The notes: generated from the letters alone by a model not told the origin. 64,000 nucleotides of DNA from Pseudoxanthomonas wuyuanensis (GCF_900215535.1 NZ_OCND01000002.1:1-64000), one strand, 5' to 3'; numbered from the stretch's first letter, positions 23,812 through 33,367 are shown. Program-made: numbers and translations.

Positions 23812-23827
23812 CCCATATGAGTATGGG
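23812..23827. promoter_or_regulatory. palindrome abutting the LysR start codon
   Basis: CCCATA-tgag-TATGGG, a perfect 6-4-6 dyad immediately before the regulator's ATG in the divergent region to the AraD1 gene. Candidate autoregulatory LysR site (inference). Confidence 0.4.
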
Positions 23828-23947
23828 TATAGGTTAAGCCCAAAATTGCATTTGTTGGCTATCTCTCCTGGACGCAGAATAGCGGGGCACACTGACCCAG
23901 GCTGGGCCCGGGCCGGTGTGCGCCAACTTCACCGGTGGGCGGAGCGC

Positions 23948-24955
23948 ATGCGACTGATCCAGCTGATAGACGATTCCGGAGTCGCGCGGACCGGCGCGGT
24001 CGACGCCGATGGCGGCAGCGTCCGCCTGTTGTCCGGCTTCGACAGCACCTACGCGTTGGCCAGCGCGGCCATTGCCGCCGGCCAGCCGCTGCAGGCATTG
24101 GCCAGCGCCGCCTTGGGCGAACAGCGCCTGGACTACGCGCAAGCGCTGGCGCAGGGGCGGGTGCTGTCGCCGCTGGCCCATCCGGACCCGGCGCACTGCC
24201 GGGTCACCGGCACCGGGCTGACCCACCTGGGCAGCGCGGCCGCGCGCGATGCGATGCACCAGAACCTGCAGCAGCAGGCCAGCAGCGGCACGCTCACCGA
24301 CTCGATGAAGATGTTCCAGGCCGGCGTTGAAGGCGGCATCCCCGCCGCTGGCCAGGCCGGCGCGCAGCCGGAATGGTTCTACAAGGGCGACGGCAGCATC
24401 ATGGTGGCGCCCGGCGCGCCGTTGCCGTCGCCGGATTTCGCGCTGGACGGCGGCGAGGAGCCGGAACTGGTGGGGTTGTACCTGATCGGCCCGGACGGCA
24501 CGCCGTACCGGCTTGGCTTTGCCATCGGCAACGAGTTTTCCGACCACGTCACCGAACGCCAGAACTACCTGCTGCTGGCCCATTCCAAGCTGCGCGCCTG
24601 CGCGGTGGGGCCGGAACTGCGCACCGGCGAACTGCCGCGCGATCTGCAGGGCAGCAGCCGGATCCGGCGCGGCGGCGAGGTCATCTGGGAGAAACCCTTC
24701 GTGACCGGCGAGGCCAACATGTGCCACTCGCTGGCCAATCTGGAATACCACCATTTCAAGTACGCCGCGCACCGCCGCCCCGGCGACGTGCATCTGCACT
24801 TCTTCGGCACCGCCACGCTGAGCTTCGCCGACGGCGTGCGCGCCGAGCCGGGCGACTGCTTCGAAATCGATCTGCCCGCGTTGGGCGCGCCGCTGCGCAA
24901 TCCGCTGGCGCGCGTGCCGGGCGGCTTTGAACCGGGTACGGTACGCCCGCTATGA
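23948..24955 (+). CDS. GguC / AraD1-family (fumarylacetoacetase-fold) protein
   Basis: 335-residue protein of the FAH-like lyase/hydratase superfamily, AraD1/GguC branch. The N-terminus is MRLIQLIDDSGVARTGAVD, and the core is RVTGTGLTHLGSAAARDAMHQ, FYKGDGSIMVAPG, PELVGLYLIGPDG, GFAIGNEFSDHV and LAHSKLRACAVGPEL. The acidic metal ligands lie in EEPE and NEFSDH. In this setting it most likely acts on 2-keto-3-deoxy-L-arabinonate, giving 2-oxoglutarate semialdehyde, between the dehydratase and the dehydrogenase that follows 16 bp downstream. That role is inferred from synteny. Confidence 0.83.
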   Translation: MRLIQLIDDSGVARTGAVDADGGSVRLLSGFDSTYALASAAIAAGQPLQALASAALGEQRLDYAQALAQGRVLSPLAHPDPAHCRVTGTGLTHLGSAAARDAMHQNLQQQASSGTLTDSMKMFQAGVEGGIPAAGQAGAQPEWFYKGDGSIMVAPGAPLPSPDFALDGGEEPELVGLYLIGPDGTPYRLGFAIGNEFSDHVTERQNYLLLAHSKLRACAVGPELRTGELPRDLQGSSRIRRGGEVIWEKPFVTGEANMCHSLANLEYHHFKYAAHRRPGDVHLHFFGTATLSFADGVRAEPGDCFEIDLPALGAPLRNPLARVPGGFEPGTVRPL

Positions 24956-24971
24956 ACAGGATCTTTCCGTT

Positions 24972-26408
24972 ATGAGCCAACGTTTCCAGAGCTACATCGA
25001 TGGTCGATGGATTGCAGGCGCCGACAGTGCCGCCGATGAGAATCCGTCCGATCTGGGCAGTCCGGTCGGCGAATACGGTTCGCTCAATGCCGCGCAGGTG
25101 AATGAGGCGATCGCCGCGGCCGCGCAGGCACAGCGTGCCTGGGGCCTGAGTTCGCCGCAGCAGCGCGCCGATGCGCTCGATTTCGTCGGCAGCGAGATCC
25201 TGGCGCGCAAGGAGGAACTGGGCCGGCTGCTGGCGCAGGAGGAAGGCAAGACGCTGCCGGAAAGCATCGGCGAGGCTGCCCGCGCCGGCCAGATCTTCAA
25301 GTTCTTCGCCGGTGAGGCGCTGCGCATTCCCGGCGAGAAGCTGGCCTCCACCCGCCCCGGCGTCGATGTCGAAATCACCCGCGAACCGGTCGGCGTGGTC
25401 GGCATCATTGCGCCGTGGAATTTTCCGCTGGCGATCCCGGCCTGGAAGATCGCCCCGGCGCTGGCCTACGGCAATGCGGTGGTGTTCAAGCCGGCCGAGA
25501 TCGTGCCCGGCTGCGCCTGGGCGCTGGCCGAAATCCTCAGCCGCGCCGGGCTTCCGGCGGGCGTGTTCAATCTGGCCATCGGCAGCGGCCGCGTGGTCGG
25601 CCAGGCGTTGGTGGAAAACCGCGGCATCGATGCGCTCAGCTTCACCGGCTCGGTGCCCACCGGCAACCGCCTGCTCAAGCAGGCCGCCGAGCGCGGGCTG
25701 AAGATCCAGTTGGAAATGGGCGGCAAGAACCCGCTGGTGGTGCTGGCCGATGCCGATCTGGACAAGGCGGTGGAGATCGCGGTCAACGGCGCGTACTTCT
25801 CCACCGGCCAGCGCTGCACCGCTTCCAGCCGCTTGATCGTCGAGGCGCCGGTGTATGACGAGTTCATCGCCCGCACCCGCAAGCGGTTGCAGCAGATCAA
25901 AGTGGGCAATGCGCTGGCGCAGGGCGTGGACATCGGCCCGGTCGCCAGCCGCAGCCAACTGGAAACCGATCTGTCGTACCTGGAAATCGCCCGCAGCGAA
26001 GGCGCCGAACTGCTGCACGGCGGCGAACTGCTGGAGCTCGACACGCCCGGGCATTACCTGAGCCCGGCGTTGATCGCCGCGCAGCCGCAGCACCGCATCG
26101 CCCGCGAGGAAGTGTTCGGCCCGGTAGCGGCGGTGCTGCGCGCCGACGACTACGAGCACGCGCTGGCGCTGGCCAACGACACCGAGTTCGGTCTGTGCGC
26201 GGGCATCGCCACCACATCGCTGAAGTACGCCACCCATTTCAAGCGCCATGCGCAGGCTGGCATGGTGATGGTCAATCTGCCGACCGCGGGCGTCGACCCG
26301 CATGTGCCGTTCGGCGGCCGCAAGGCATCGAGTTACGGCCCGCGCGAGCAGGGCCGCTACGCAGTAGAGTTCTATACGACGGTCAAGACCGCCTATACCA
26401 GCGCATGA
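24972..26408 (+). CDS. 2-oxoglutarate semialdehyde dehydrogenase (ALDH family)
   Basis: 478-residue NAD(P)-dependent aldehyde dehydrogenase. PWNFPLAIPAWK (cofactor), SFTGSVPTGN, catalytic Glu in LEMGGKNP, catalytic Cys in TGQRCTASS, EEVFGPV, and a C-terminal PFGGRKASSYGPRE. The context is a sugar-acid dehydratase and an AraD1 enzyme just upstream. It therefore likely makes the last step of oxidative pentose catabolism, semialdehyde to 2-oxoglutarate. The ATG at 24972 has AGGA ten bases upstream. A 105-bp gap separates it from the transporter genes. Confidence 0.88.
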   Translation: MSQRFQSYIDGRWIAGADSAADENPSDLGSPVGEYGSLNAAQVNEAIAAAAQAQRAWGLSSPQQRADALDFVGSEILARKEELGRLLAQEEGKTLPESIGEAARAGQIFKFFAGEALRIPGEKLASTRPGVDVEITREPVGVVGIIAPWNFPLAIPAWKIAPALAYGNAVVFKPAEIVPGCAWALAEILSRAGLPAGVFNLAIGSGRVVGQALVENRGIDALSFTGSVPTGNRLLKQAAERGLKIQLEMGGKNPLVVLADADLDKAVEIAVNGAYFSTGQRCTASSRLIVEAPVYDEFIARTRKRLQQIKVGNALAQGVDIGPVASRSQLETDLSYLEIARSEGAELLHGGELLELDTPGHYLSPALIAAQPQHRIAREEVFGPVAAVLRADDYEHALALANDTEFGLCAGIATTSLKYATHFKRHAQAGMVMVNLPTAGVDPHVPFGGRKASSYGPREQGRYAVEFYTTVKTAYTSA

Positions 26409-26513
26409 CCGAATAACTGACCCGCACGCCCGCCTGGGAGGGTGGGCGGCAGGCCTGCGGTGCCGCCGGTGCCGCATCTGCCGCCAGCGTGATTGTGATA
26501 GGAGGTGGGGACA

Positions 26514-27485
26514 ATGAAGCAGTATCTTGCGGTTGCCGCGGCGTGCCTGATGGCGATGCTGGCGGCGTGCTCCGGCGAAAAGAACCCGGCCGGAGGCGAG
26601 CGCATCGTGCTCGGTTTCAGCCAGGTCGGCGCCGAGAGCGAATGGCGCACCGCCAATACCGAATCGATCAAGTCGGCGGTGCAGGAGGCCGGCATCCAGC
26701 TACGCTTTTCCGATGCGCAGCAGAAGCAGGAAAACCAGATCAAGGCGCTGCGTTCGTTCATCGCCCAGCGCGTGGATGTGATCGCGTTTTCGCCGGTGGT
26801 CGAGTCGGGTTGGGAAACCGTGTTGCGCGAAGCCAAGGCCGCCAACATCCCGGTCATCCTGACCGACCGCGCGGTCAAGGTGTCCGACGATTCGCTGTAC
26901 GTGACGCTGATCGGTTCGGATTTCGTCGAGGAGGGCCGCAAGGCCGCGCGCTGGCTGCTGGAACAGTCGCCGCTCAAGGACGGCACGGAGCCGGTGCGGA
27001 TCGTCGAACTGCAGGGCACCGTGGGTTCGGCGCCGGCGAACGACCGCATGAAGGGATTCAAGGAAGTCATTGCCGCCAACCCGCGCTTCCAGGTGGTGCG
27101 TTCGCAAAGCGGCGATTTCACCCGCGCCAAGGGCAAGGAAGTGATGGAGGCGTTCCTCAAGGCCGAGGGCAGCAGTATCGATGTGCTGTTCGCGCACAAC
27201 GACGACATGGCCATCGGCGCCATCCAGGCCATCGAGGAAGCCGGGCTCAAGCCGGGGCAGGACATCGTCATCGTGTCCATCGATGCGGTGCGCGGTGCGT
27301 TCGAGGCGATGATGGCCGGCAAGCTCAACGTCACCGTCGAATGCAACCCGCTGCTGGGTCCGCAACTGGTCGATGCGATCCATGCGGTGCGCGAAGGCCG
27401 GCCGCTGCCCAAGCGCATCGTTGTGGAGGAATCGGTGTTCACCCGCGAACAGGCCGCAGAAGTCTTCCCGACCCGCCGCTACTGA
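26514..27485 (+). CDS. sugar ABC transporter substrate-binding lipoprotein, YtfQ-like
   Basis: 323-residue lipoprotein: MKQYLAVAAACLMAMLAAC, with lipobox LAAC (Cys 19). The mature part is a periplasmic-binding-protein-1 fold: IVLGFSQVGAESEWRTANTESIK and VDVIAFSPVVESGWE are characteristic of YtfQ, the galactofuranose-binding protein. VLFAHNDDMAIGAIQAIEEAG is the usual hinge region. GGAGG at 26501-26505 supports the start over the GTG at 26505. With the ATPase and two permeases downstream it forms a complete importer. In this cluster the natural ligand may be L-arabinose, perhaps as the furanose. Confidence 0.9.
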   Translation: MKQYLAVAAACLMAMLAACSGEKNPAGGERIVLGFSQVGAESEWRTANTESIKSAVQEAGIQLRFSDAQQKQENQIKALRSFIAQRVDVIAFSPVVESGWETVLREAKAANIPVILTDRAVKVSDDSLYVTLIGSDFVEEGRKAARWLLEQSPLKDGTEPVRIVELQGTVGSAPANDRMKGFKEVIAANPRFQVVRSQSGDFTRAKGKEVMEAFLKAEGSSIDVLFAHNDDMAIGAIQAIEEAGLKPGQDIVIVSIDAVRGAFEAMMAGKLNVTVECNPLLGPQLVDAIHAVREGRPLPKRIVVEESVFTREQAAEVFPTRRY

Positions 27486-27503
27486 ACGGCGCGGGCAACG
27501 CCA

Positions 27504-29027
27504 ATGAACGCAGGTCCCTCCCCCCCAGGCTCCTCCCACGTTCTCCAGGCACGCGGCATCGGCAAGCGTTTTGCCGGCATCGCGGCCCTGGAGGGCGTGG
27601 ACCTGTGCCTGCGCGCGGGCGAAGTGCATGCGCTGATGGGCCAGAACGGCGCCGGCAAGTCGACCTTGATCAAGGTGCTGACCGGCGTGCTGGCGGCCGA
27701 TAGCGGCACGCTGGAACTGCAGGGCCAGCCAATCGCGCCGGCCAGTCCGGTACAGGCGCAGCGGTTGGGCATCAGCACGGTCTACCAGGAAGTGAACCTG
27801 TGCCCCAACCTGTCGGTGGCCGAGAACCTGTTCGCCGGCCGTTTTCCGCGCCAGCGCTGGAGCGGACTGATCGACTGGCGCAGCGTGCGGCGGCAGTCGC
27901 GCGAACTGCTGGAAGAACTGAATCTGCGCATCGATCCGGATCGCCTGCTGGGCGAGTACCCGGTGGCGGTGCAGCAGATGGTCGCCATTGCGCGCGCGCT
28001 GGGCGTGTCGGCGCGCGTGCTGATTCTGGATGAGCCGACCTCCAGCCTGGACGAGCACGAAGTGGAGGAACTGTTCGCAGTGATCCGCCGCCTGCGCGAG
28101 CGCGGCATGGCGATCCTGTTCGTGACTCATTTTCTGGATCAGGTCTATGCGGTTTCCGATCGCATCACCGTGTTGCGCAACGGCCGCTGCGTGGGCGAGT
28201 ACGCGGCCGCGGACCTGCCGCATGCGGCATTGATCGCGGCGATGGTCGGGCGCGAGATGGCCGCGGCGCCGGCGGCGCGGCCGGCGGCGGAAGCGGATGT
28301 ACCGCGCCAGATGGTGCTGCAGGCGCAGGGGCTGGGCCGGCGCGGCCAGCTGGCGCCGACCGATCTGGAGTTGCGCGGCGGCGAAGTGCTGGGACTGGGC
28401 GGCCTGCTGGGCTCCGGCCGCACCGAACTGGCGCGGCTGCTGTTCGGCCTGGATCGGGCCGAAACCGGCACGCTGCGCATCGGCGGCCAGGCCGTGCGCC
28501 TGCACGGTCCGGCCGATGCGGTGGCGCACGGCTTGGCGTTGTGCCCGGAAGAACGCAAGACCGAAGGCATCGTGGCCGAATTGTCGGTGCGCGAGAACAT
28601 CGTGCTGGCGCTGCAGGCCAGGCGGGGATGGCGGCGTTTTCTTTCGCGCGCCGCGCAGAACGACATCGCACGCCGTTTCGTCGACGCCCTGGGCATCAAG
28701 ACCGCCAGCATCGAAACGCCGGTTGCGCTGCTGTCCGGCGGCAACCAGCAGAAGGTGGTGTTGGCGCGCTGGCTGGCCACCGAACCCAAGCTGCTGATGC
28801 TGGACGAGCCCACCCGTGGCATCGACATTGCCGCCAAACAGGAAATCATGAACGAGATATTGCGGCTGGCGCGTACCGGCATGGCGGTGCTGTTCGTATC
28901 CGCCGAGATGGAGGAACTGCTGCGCGTATCCGACCGCATCGCGGTGATGCGCGACCGCCGCAAGGCCGGCGAACTGCCCGGCGGCTGCGGCGAGGATGCG
29001 GTGTTCGAACTGATCGCGGGGCAATAG
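27504..29027 (+). CDS. sugar ABC transporter ATPase (duplicated domain, YtfR-like)
   Basis: 507-residue tandem nucleotide-binding protein of the carbohydrate uptake type 2 family. First domain: Walker A GQNGAGKST, divergent signature YPVAVQQMVAIAR, Walker B LILDEPTSSLD. Second domain: degenerate Walker A GLLGSGRTEL, canonical signature LSGGNQQKVVLARWL, Walker B LMLDEPTRGID. The asymmetry is normal for RbsA/AraG/YtfR proteins. It lies 18 bp after the binding-protein gene and 3 bp before the first permease, so one operon. Confidence 0.93.
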   Translation: MNAGPSPPGSSHVLQARGIGKRFAGIAALEGVDLCLRAGEVHALMGQNGAGKSTLIKVLTGVLAADSGTLELQGQPIAPASPVQAQRLGISTVYQEVNLCPNLSVAENLFAGRFPRQRWSGLIDWRSVRRQSRELLEELNLRIDPDRLLGEYPVAVQQMVAIARALGVSARVLILDEPTSSLDEHEVEELFAVIRRLRERGMAILFVTHFLDQVYAVSDRITVLRNGRCVGEYAAADLPHAALIAAMVGREMAAAPAARPAAEADVPRQMVLQAQGLGRRGQLAPTDLELRGGEVLGLGGLLGSGRTELARLLFGLDRAETGTLRIGGQAVRLHGPADAVAHGLALCPEERKTEGIVAELSVRENIVLALQARRGWRRFLSRAAQNDIARRFVDALGIKTASIETPVALLSGGNQQKVVLARWLATEPKLLMLDEPTRGIDIAAKQEIMNEILRLARTGMAVLFVSAEMEELLRVSDRIAVMRDRRKAGELPGGCGEDAVFELIAGQ

Positions 29028-29030
29028 GCG

Positions 29031-30089
29031 ATGGCCGTCGAACGCGACCCTGGCAGAACCTCCTGGCCGCGGCGCGCGCTGGCGCACCCGCTGTTCTGGC
29101 CGGCGCTGACCCTGCTGCTGCTGTTGCTGGGCAACGGCGCGCTCAATCCTGGTTTCCTGGCGCTGCAATGGCGCGAGGGCCATCTGTACGGCAACCTGAT
29201 CGACATCGGCAACCGCGCCGCGCCGCTGATCCTGGTGTCGCTGGGCATGACCCTGGTGATCGCCGCGCGCGGGCTGGATATTTCGGTGGGCGCGGTGCTG
29301 GCAATCTCGGCTACCGTTGCGGCATGGATGATCGCCGGTGGCGAAGGCGCCGGCAGCCGCCTGCCGATGCCGTTGGCGGTCGCGGCCGCGCTGGCGGTAG
29401 CGGCGCTGTGCGGGCTGTGGAACGGACTGCTGGTGGTCAGGGCCGGCATGCAACCCATCGTGGCCACGCTGATCCTGATGGTGGCCGGCCGCGGCATTGC
29501 CCAGCTGATCAGCGGCGGCCAGATCCTGACCATCTACTACCCACCGTACTTCTATTTCGGCAACGGCTACCTGTTGGGGTTGCCGTTCTCGTTGTTCGTG
29601 GTGGCGGCGGTCTGCGGGCTGTTGTACGTGGCGCTGAACCGCACCGCGCTGGGCCTGTTCGTGCGCGCCATCGGCGGCAACCCGCTGGCCGCGCATGTGG
29701 CCGGCGTACCGGCGCGCGCGATCACCATCGGCCTGTATGTGTTTTGCGCGTTCAGTGCCGGCCTGGCCGGCATTCTGGTCAGTTCCAACGTGCGCAGCGC
29801 CGATGCCAACAACGCCGGCCAGTTGCTGGAACTGGACGCGATCCTGGCGGTGACGCTGGGCGGCACGCTACTGACCGGCGGGCGCTTCAGCCTGGCCGGC
29901 AGCGTGCTGGGCGCGTTGATCATCCAGACCCTGACCACCACCATCTATTCGATTGGCGTGCCGCCGCAGATCAATCTGATGGTCAAGGCGGCGCTGGTGT
30001 TCGTGGTGATGCTGCTGCAGTCGGCCGATTTCCGCGCCAGCATGCGCGGCCTGCTGCGGCGCCGTCCGGCGGGCGGAGAAATGCGATGA
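29031..30089 (+). CDS. sugar ABC transporter permease, YtfT-like
   Basis: 352-residue inner-membrane protein with about ten hydrophobic segments (CUT2 permease). Conserved stretches: VSLGMTLVIAARGLDISVGAVLAIS, the RTALGLFVRAIGGNPLAAHVAGV loop that contacts the ATPase, and ILAVTLGGTLLTGGRFSLAGSVLGALII. It precedes a second, non-identical permease with a 4-bp overlap. The two-permease layout is that of ytfT-yjfF. Confidence 0.92.
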   Translation: MAVERDPGRTSWPRRALAHPLFWPALTLLLLLLGNGALNPGFLALQWREGHLYGNLIDIGNRAAPLILVSLGMTLVIAARGLDISVGAVLAISATVAAWMIAGGEGAGSRLPMPLAVAAALAVAALCGLWNGLLVVRAGMQPIVATLILMVAGRGIAQLISGGQILTIYYPPYFYFGNGYLLGLPFSLFVVAAVCGLLYVALNRTALGLFVRAIGGNPLAAHVAGVPARAITIGLYVFCAFSAGLAGILVSSNVRSADANNAGQLLELDAILAVTLGGTLLTGGRFSLAGSVLGALIIQTLTTTIYSIGVPPQINLMVKAALVFVVMLLQSADFRASMRGLLRRRPAGGEMR

Positions 30090-31126
30090 ACGCGCGCAAC
30101 GAAAGCGCCCGCACGGCGGCCTCCGGCCGCCAGCAGGAGCCGATGCAGCGGCGACGTTTCGATCCGAAGTATCTGCCGCTGACCGTTACCGTGGCGCTGT
30201 TCGTGGCGATGGCGGCGACCGGCGGGGTGCTGTACGAGGGCTTCCTGTCGCCGCAGGTGATGCTGAACCTGCTGATCGACAATGCCTTCCTGTGCATTGT
30301 CGCCGTGGGGATGACCTTCGTCATTCTCAGCGGCGGCATCGATCTTTCGGTGGGCGCGGTGATCGCCTTCACCACCGTGCTGCTGGCGGCGCTGGTGCAG
30401 CGGCAGGGTTGGCACCCGCTGGCGGCGATAGCGCTGGCGCTGTCGCTGGGCACCGTCTACGGCGCCGCCATGGGCCTGCTGATCCAGCGTTTCCGGCTGC
30501 AGCCGTTTGTGGTGACGCTGGCGGGGATGTTCCTGGCGCGCGGCGCGGCCACGCTGATCAGCGTCGATTCGATCAGCATCGATCACCCGCTTATGACCGC
30601 CGTCGCCTATCTGCGCATCCCGGTCGGTGGCGGATATTCGCTGTCGCTGTCGGCGCTGATCGCGCTGCTGGCGGTCGCCGCCGGCATCGTGCTGGCGCAC
30701 GCCACCCGTTTCGGCCGCACCGTCTATGCGATTGGCGGCAGCGAATCGTCGGCGCTGCTGATGGGATTGCCGGTTGCCGCCACCCGGATTGCGGTATATG
30801 CGCTCAGCGGCTTCTGCTCGGCGCTGGCCGGGGTGGTGGTCACCTTCTACATGCTGTCCGGCTACGGCCTGCATGCGCTGGGGCTGGAACTGGATGCCAT
30901 TGCGGTGGTGGTGATCGGCGGCACGCTGCTGTCCGGCGGCCGCGGCTACGTGGCCGGCACCCTGGTCGGCGTGCTGGTGCTGGGACTGATCCAGACCCTG
31001 ATTGCGTTCGAAGGCACGTTGAGTTCGTGGTGGACGCGCATCGCCATCGGCGTGCTGCTGTTGCTGTTCTGCCTGTTGCAGCGGGTGTTCGAACGAACCC
31101 GCCGCCTGACTTTGGGAGTTGCCTGA
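30086..31126 (+). CDS. sugar ABC transporter permease, YjfF-like
   Basis: 346-residue CUT2 permease starting inside the stop of the previous permease gene (ATGCGATGA). It has a hydrophilic N-terminal tail of about 30 residues, then about nine to ten membrane spans. VGMTFVILSGGIDLSVGAVIAF, RTVYAIGGSESSALLMGLPV (ATPase contact) and IAVVVIGGTLLSGGRGYVAGTL are family hallmarks. It forms the heterodimeric channel with the YtfT-like protein. The stop overlaps the start of the GH97 gene by one base (TGATG), so the enzyme is cotranscribed. Confidence 0.92.
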   Translation: MNARNESARTAASGRQQEPMQRRRFDPKYLPLTVTVALFVAMAATGGVLYEGFLSPQVMLNLLIDNAFLCIVAVGMTFVILSGGIDLSVGAVIAFTTVLLAALVQRQGWHPLAAIALALSLGTVYGAAMGLLIQRFRLQPFVVTLAGMFLARGAATLISVDSISIDHPLMTAVAYLRIPVGGGYSLSLSALIALLAVAAGIVLAHATRFGRTVYAIGGSESSALLMGLPVAATRIAVYALSGFCSALAGVVVTFYMLSGYGLHALGLELDAIAVVVIGGTLLSGGRGYVAGTLVGVLVLGLIQTLIAFEGTLSSWWTRIAIGVLLLLFCLLQRVFERTRRLTLGVA

Positions 31127-33201
31127 TGAAACATCCTTGTGAGACCGCCGCCATGGCGATGCAATCGGACAAGGTGCGGATACCGCCTGTCGCCGCCCCT
31201 GTGGAAAATCCATTGCTCCCGTTCGGGCGGGCGCTGTATCGCGGCGGCTCGCGCATCGTCGTATCGCTGGCACTGGCGTTGACGCTGGCCGGGCCTGCGG
31301 CGGCGGCCGGAGAAGCTGCGCGCACGCTGGGCCAGGTCGCCAGTCCTGACGGCAGGTTGCAGGTAGCGGTAACGCTGGATGCGCAGGGAACCCCGCATTA
31401 CGCCATCGCACGCGAAGGCAAGGAAGTCCTGGCGCCGGCGCCGTTGGGCCTGGTGCTGGAAGACGCGGATTTTTCCCGCGGCCTGCAGTTGCAGGAAGCC
31501 GGCGCCGTCACCACGGTTACGGACAGCTACGAATTGCTGACCAGCAAGCGTCGCCACCACGAATACCTGGGCAACCGCCGCGAATTCCATTGGCGCACCG
31601 CCGCCGGGCAGCGGCTCGATATCGTCTTCCAGGTATCCAACGACGGCGTTGCGTTCCGCTACCGCTTCCCCGATGCCGACAGCAGCGTCCATCGCCTGCG
31701 CGAGGAAACCACCGCCTTCCGTTTTCCCGACGATGCGCGCGCCTGGCTGCAGCCGATGTCGGTCGCCAAGACCGGCTTTGCGCAAACCAATCCCTCCTAC
31801 GAAGAGTATTACCTGCAGGACGTCGCGGTCGGCACGCCATCGCCGCTTGGCACCGGCTGGGTATACCCGGCCTTGTTCCGCAGCGGCGACACTTGGCTGC
31901 TGCTGAGCGAAGGCAGCCTGTCGCGCGGCCACGCCGGCAGCCGCCTGCTCGATGGCAAGGCCGCGGGCGAATACCGGATCGGCTTTCCCGATCCGCGCGA
32001 AAACTTCCAGAACGGCCCGGTCAATCCCGAGCTCCCGCTGCCGTGGCAATCGCCGTGGCGCATCATCGCCATCGGCAGCCTGAAGACCATCGCCGAATCC
32101 ACACTGGGCACCGACCTGGCGGATCCGCCCAGCCACGTGCCGGCAAGCGCTGTTGTTCCCGGCAAGGCATCGTGGAGCTGGCCGCTGCTGGGCGATGACC
32201 AGACGGTCTTTGAGGTGCAGAAGCGCTTCATCGACTACGCCGCCGACATGGGCTGGCGCTACACCTTGATCGATGCGATGTGGGACAGCCAGATCGGCTA
32301 CGAGCGCGTGCGCGAACTGATCGACTATGCGCGCGGCAAGGATGTGGCGATCCTGCTCTGGTACAACTCCGCCGGCGACTGGAACCAGTCTCACCAGACC
32401 CCGCGTGACCGCATGCTGACCCGTGCCGATCGGATCCGCGAATTCGACCGCCTCAAGGCGATGGGTGTGGCCGGCTTGAAGATCGATTTCTTCGGCGGCG
32501 ACGGCCAGTCGGTGATCGGCTATTACCTGGACATCATGGAAGACGCCGCGCCGTACGGCTTCCTGCTCAATTTCCATGGCGCCACGCTGCCGCGCGGCTG
32601 GCAACGGACCTATCCCCATCTGATGACGGTCGAAGCGGTGCGCGGGCTGGAGTTCATCACTTTCGATCAGCACAACGCCGATCAGGCCCCGACGCATGCG
32701 ACGATGCTGCCGTTCACGCGCAATGTATTCGATCCGATGGACTTCACGCCGATGGTGCTGGACCGGATCAACAAAATCGAACGCCGCACCACGCCGGCCT
32801 TCGAACTGGCGCAATCGGTGCTGTTCGTCTCCGGCATCCAGCACTACCCCGAAATCCCGGAAGGCATGGCCAAGGCGCCGGACTACGTGCGCGAGTTCCT
32901 GCGCGGTGTACCTTCGGTGTGGGACGACAGCCGCTACATCGCCGGCTATCCCGGAAAGCAGGCGGTGTTCGCCCGCCAAGGCGATGGCCGCTGGTACGTG
33001 GCCGGCATCAATGCCGAAGCCGAAAGCACGACGCTGCAGCTGGACCTGTCGGAGCTGGCAGGCGCAGCTTCCGCGGGAACGCTGATCGCCGACGGCGACG
33101 GGCCGTTGTCGTTCCGTCGCGAAGAGGTACGCCTGGGAGAAGATAAAAAGCTGCAGATCGAAGTGCCGGCGCGCGGGGGATTCGTCCTGACGCTGGAATG
33201 A
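31126..33201 (+). CDS. glycoside hydrolase family 97, retaining type
   Basis: 691-residue exported enzyme. A 40-residue basic leader precedes the signal segment (IVVSLALALTLAGPAAAA); a later start, for example MAMQSD, is possible. Three parts are seen: an N-terminal beta-sandwich (about 65-310), a catalytic TIM barrel (about 325-590) and a C-terminal beta domain. GLKIDFFGG carries the Asp expected for the nucleophile of retaining GH97 enzymes, and MTVEAVRG carries the likely acid/base Glu, so alpha-galactosidase or beta-L-arabinopyranosidase type activity fits better than inverting alpha-glucosidase. Translationally linked to the transporter. It probably trims galactose or arabinopyranose from side chains in the periplasm. 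Confidence 0.87.
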   Translation: MKHPCETAAMAMQSDKVRIPPVAAPVENPLLPFGRALYRGGSRIVVSLALALTLAGPAAAAGEAARTLGQVASPDGRLQVAVTLDAQGTPHYAIAREGKEVLAPAPLGLVLEDADFSRGLQLQEAGAVTTVTDSYELLTSKRRHHEYLGNRREFHWRTAAGQRLDIVFQVSNDGVAFRYRFPDADSSVHRLREETTAFRFPDDARAWLQPMSVAKTGFAQTNPSYEEYYLQDVAVGTPSPLGTGWVYPALFRSGDTWLLLSEGSLSRGHAGSRLLDGKAAGEYRIGFPDPRENFQNGPVNPELPLPWQSPWRIIAIGSLKTIAESTLGTDLADPPSHVPASAVVPGKASWSWPLLGDDQTVFEVQKRFIDYAADMGWRYTLIDAMWDSQIGYERVRELIDYARGKDVAILLWYNSAGDWNQSHQTPRDRMLTRADRIREFDRLKAMGVAGLKIDFFGGDGQSVIGYYLDIMEDAAPYGFLLNFHGATLPRGWQRTYPHLMTVEAVRGLEFITFDQHNADQAPTHATMLPFTRNVFDPMDFTPMVLDRINKIERRTTPAFELAQSVLFVSGIQHYPEIPEGMAKAPDYVREFLRGVPSVWDDSRYIAGYPGKQAVFARQGDGRWYVAGINAEAESTTLQLDLSELAGAASAGTLIADGDGPLSFRREEVRLGEDKKLQIEVPARGGFVLTLE

Positions 33202-33367
33202 AATCGGTAACGTTGGCGCTGGGCCGTCCCGCCAGCACCTTCGTTCTGCAGCAATCATGGCGGCGTGCCGGCGCCGGTCGGTCGCCGCAGGAAGCCGCGC
33301 GGCGGCGGCCCGGCATCGCATCAACGCTTCGGCGCTTTCCTGCCGCCATCCTGCCCATGGAGTCCCG

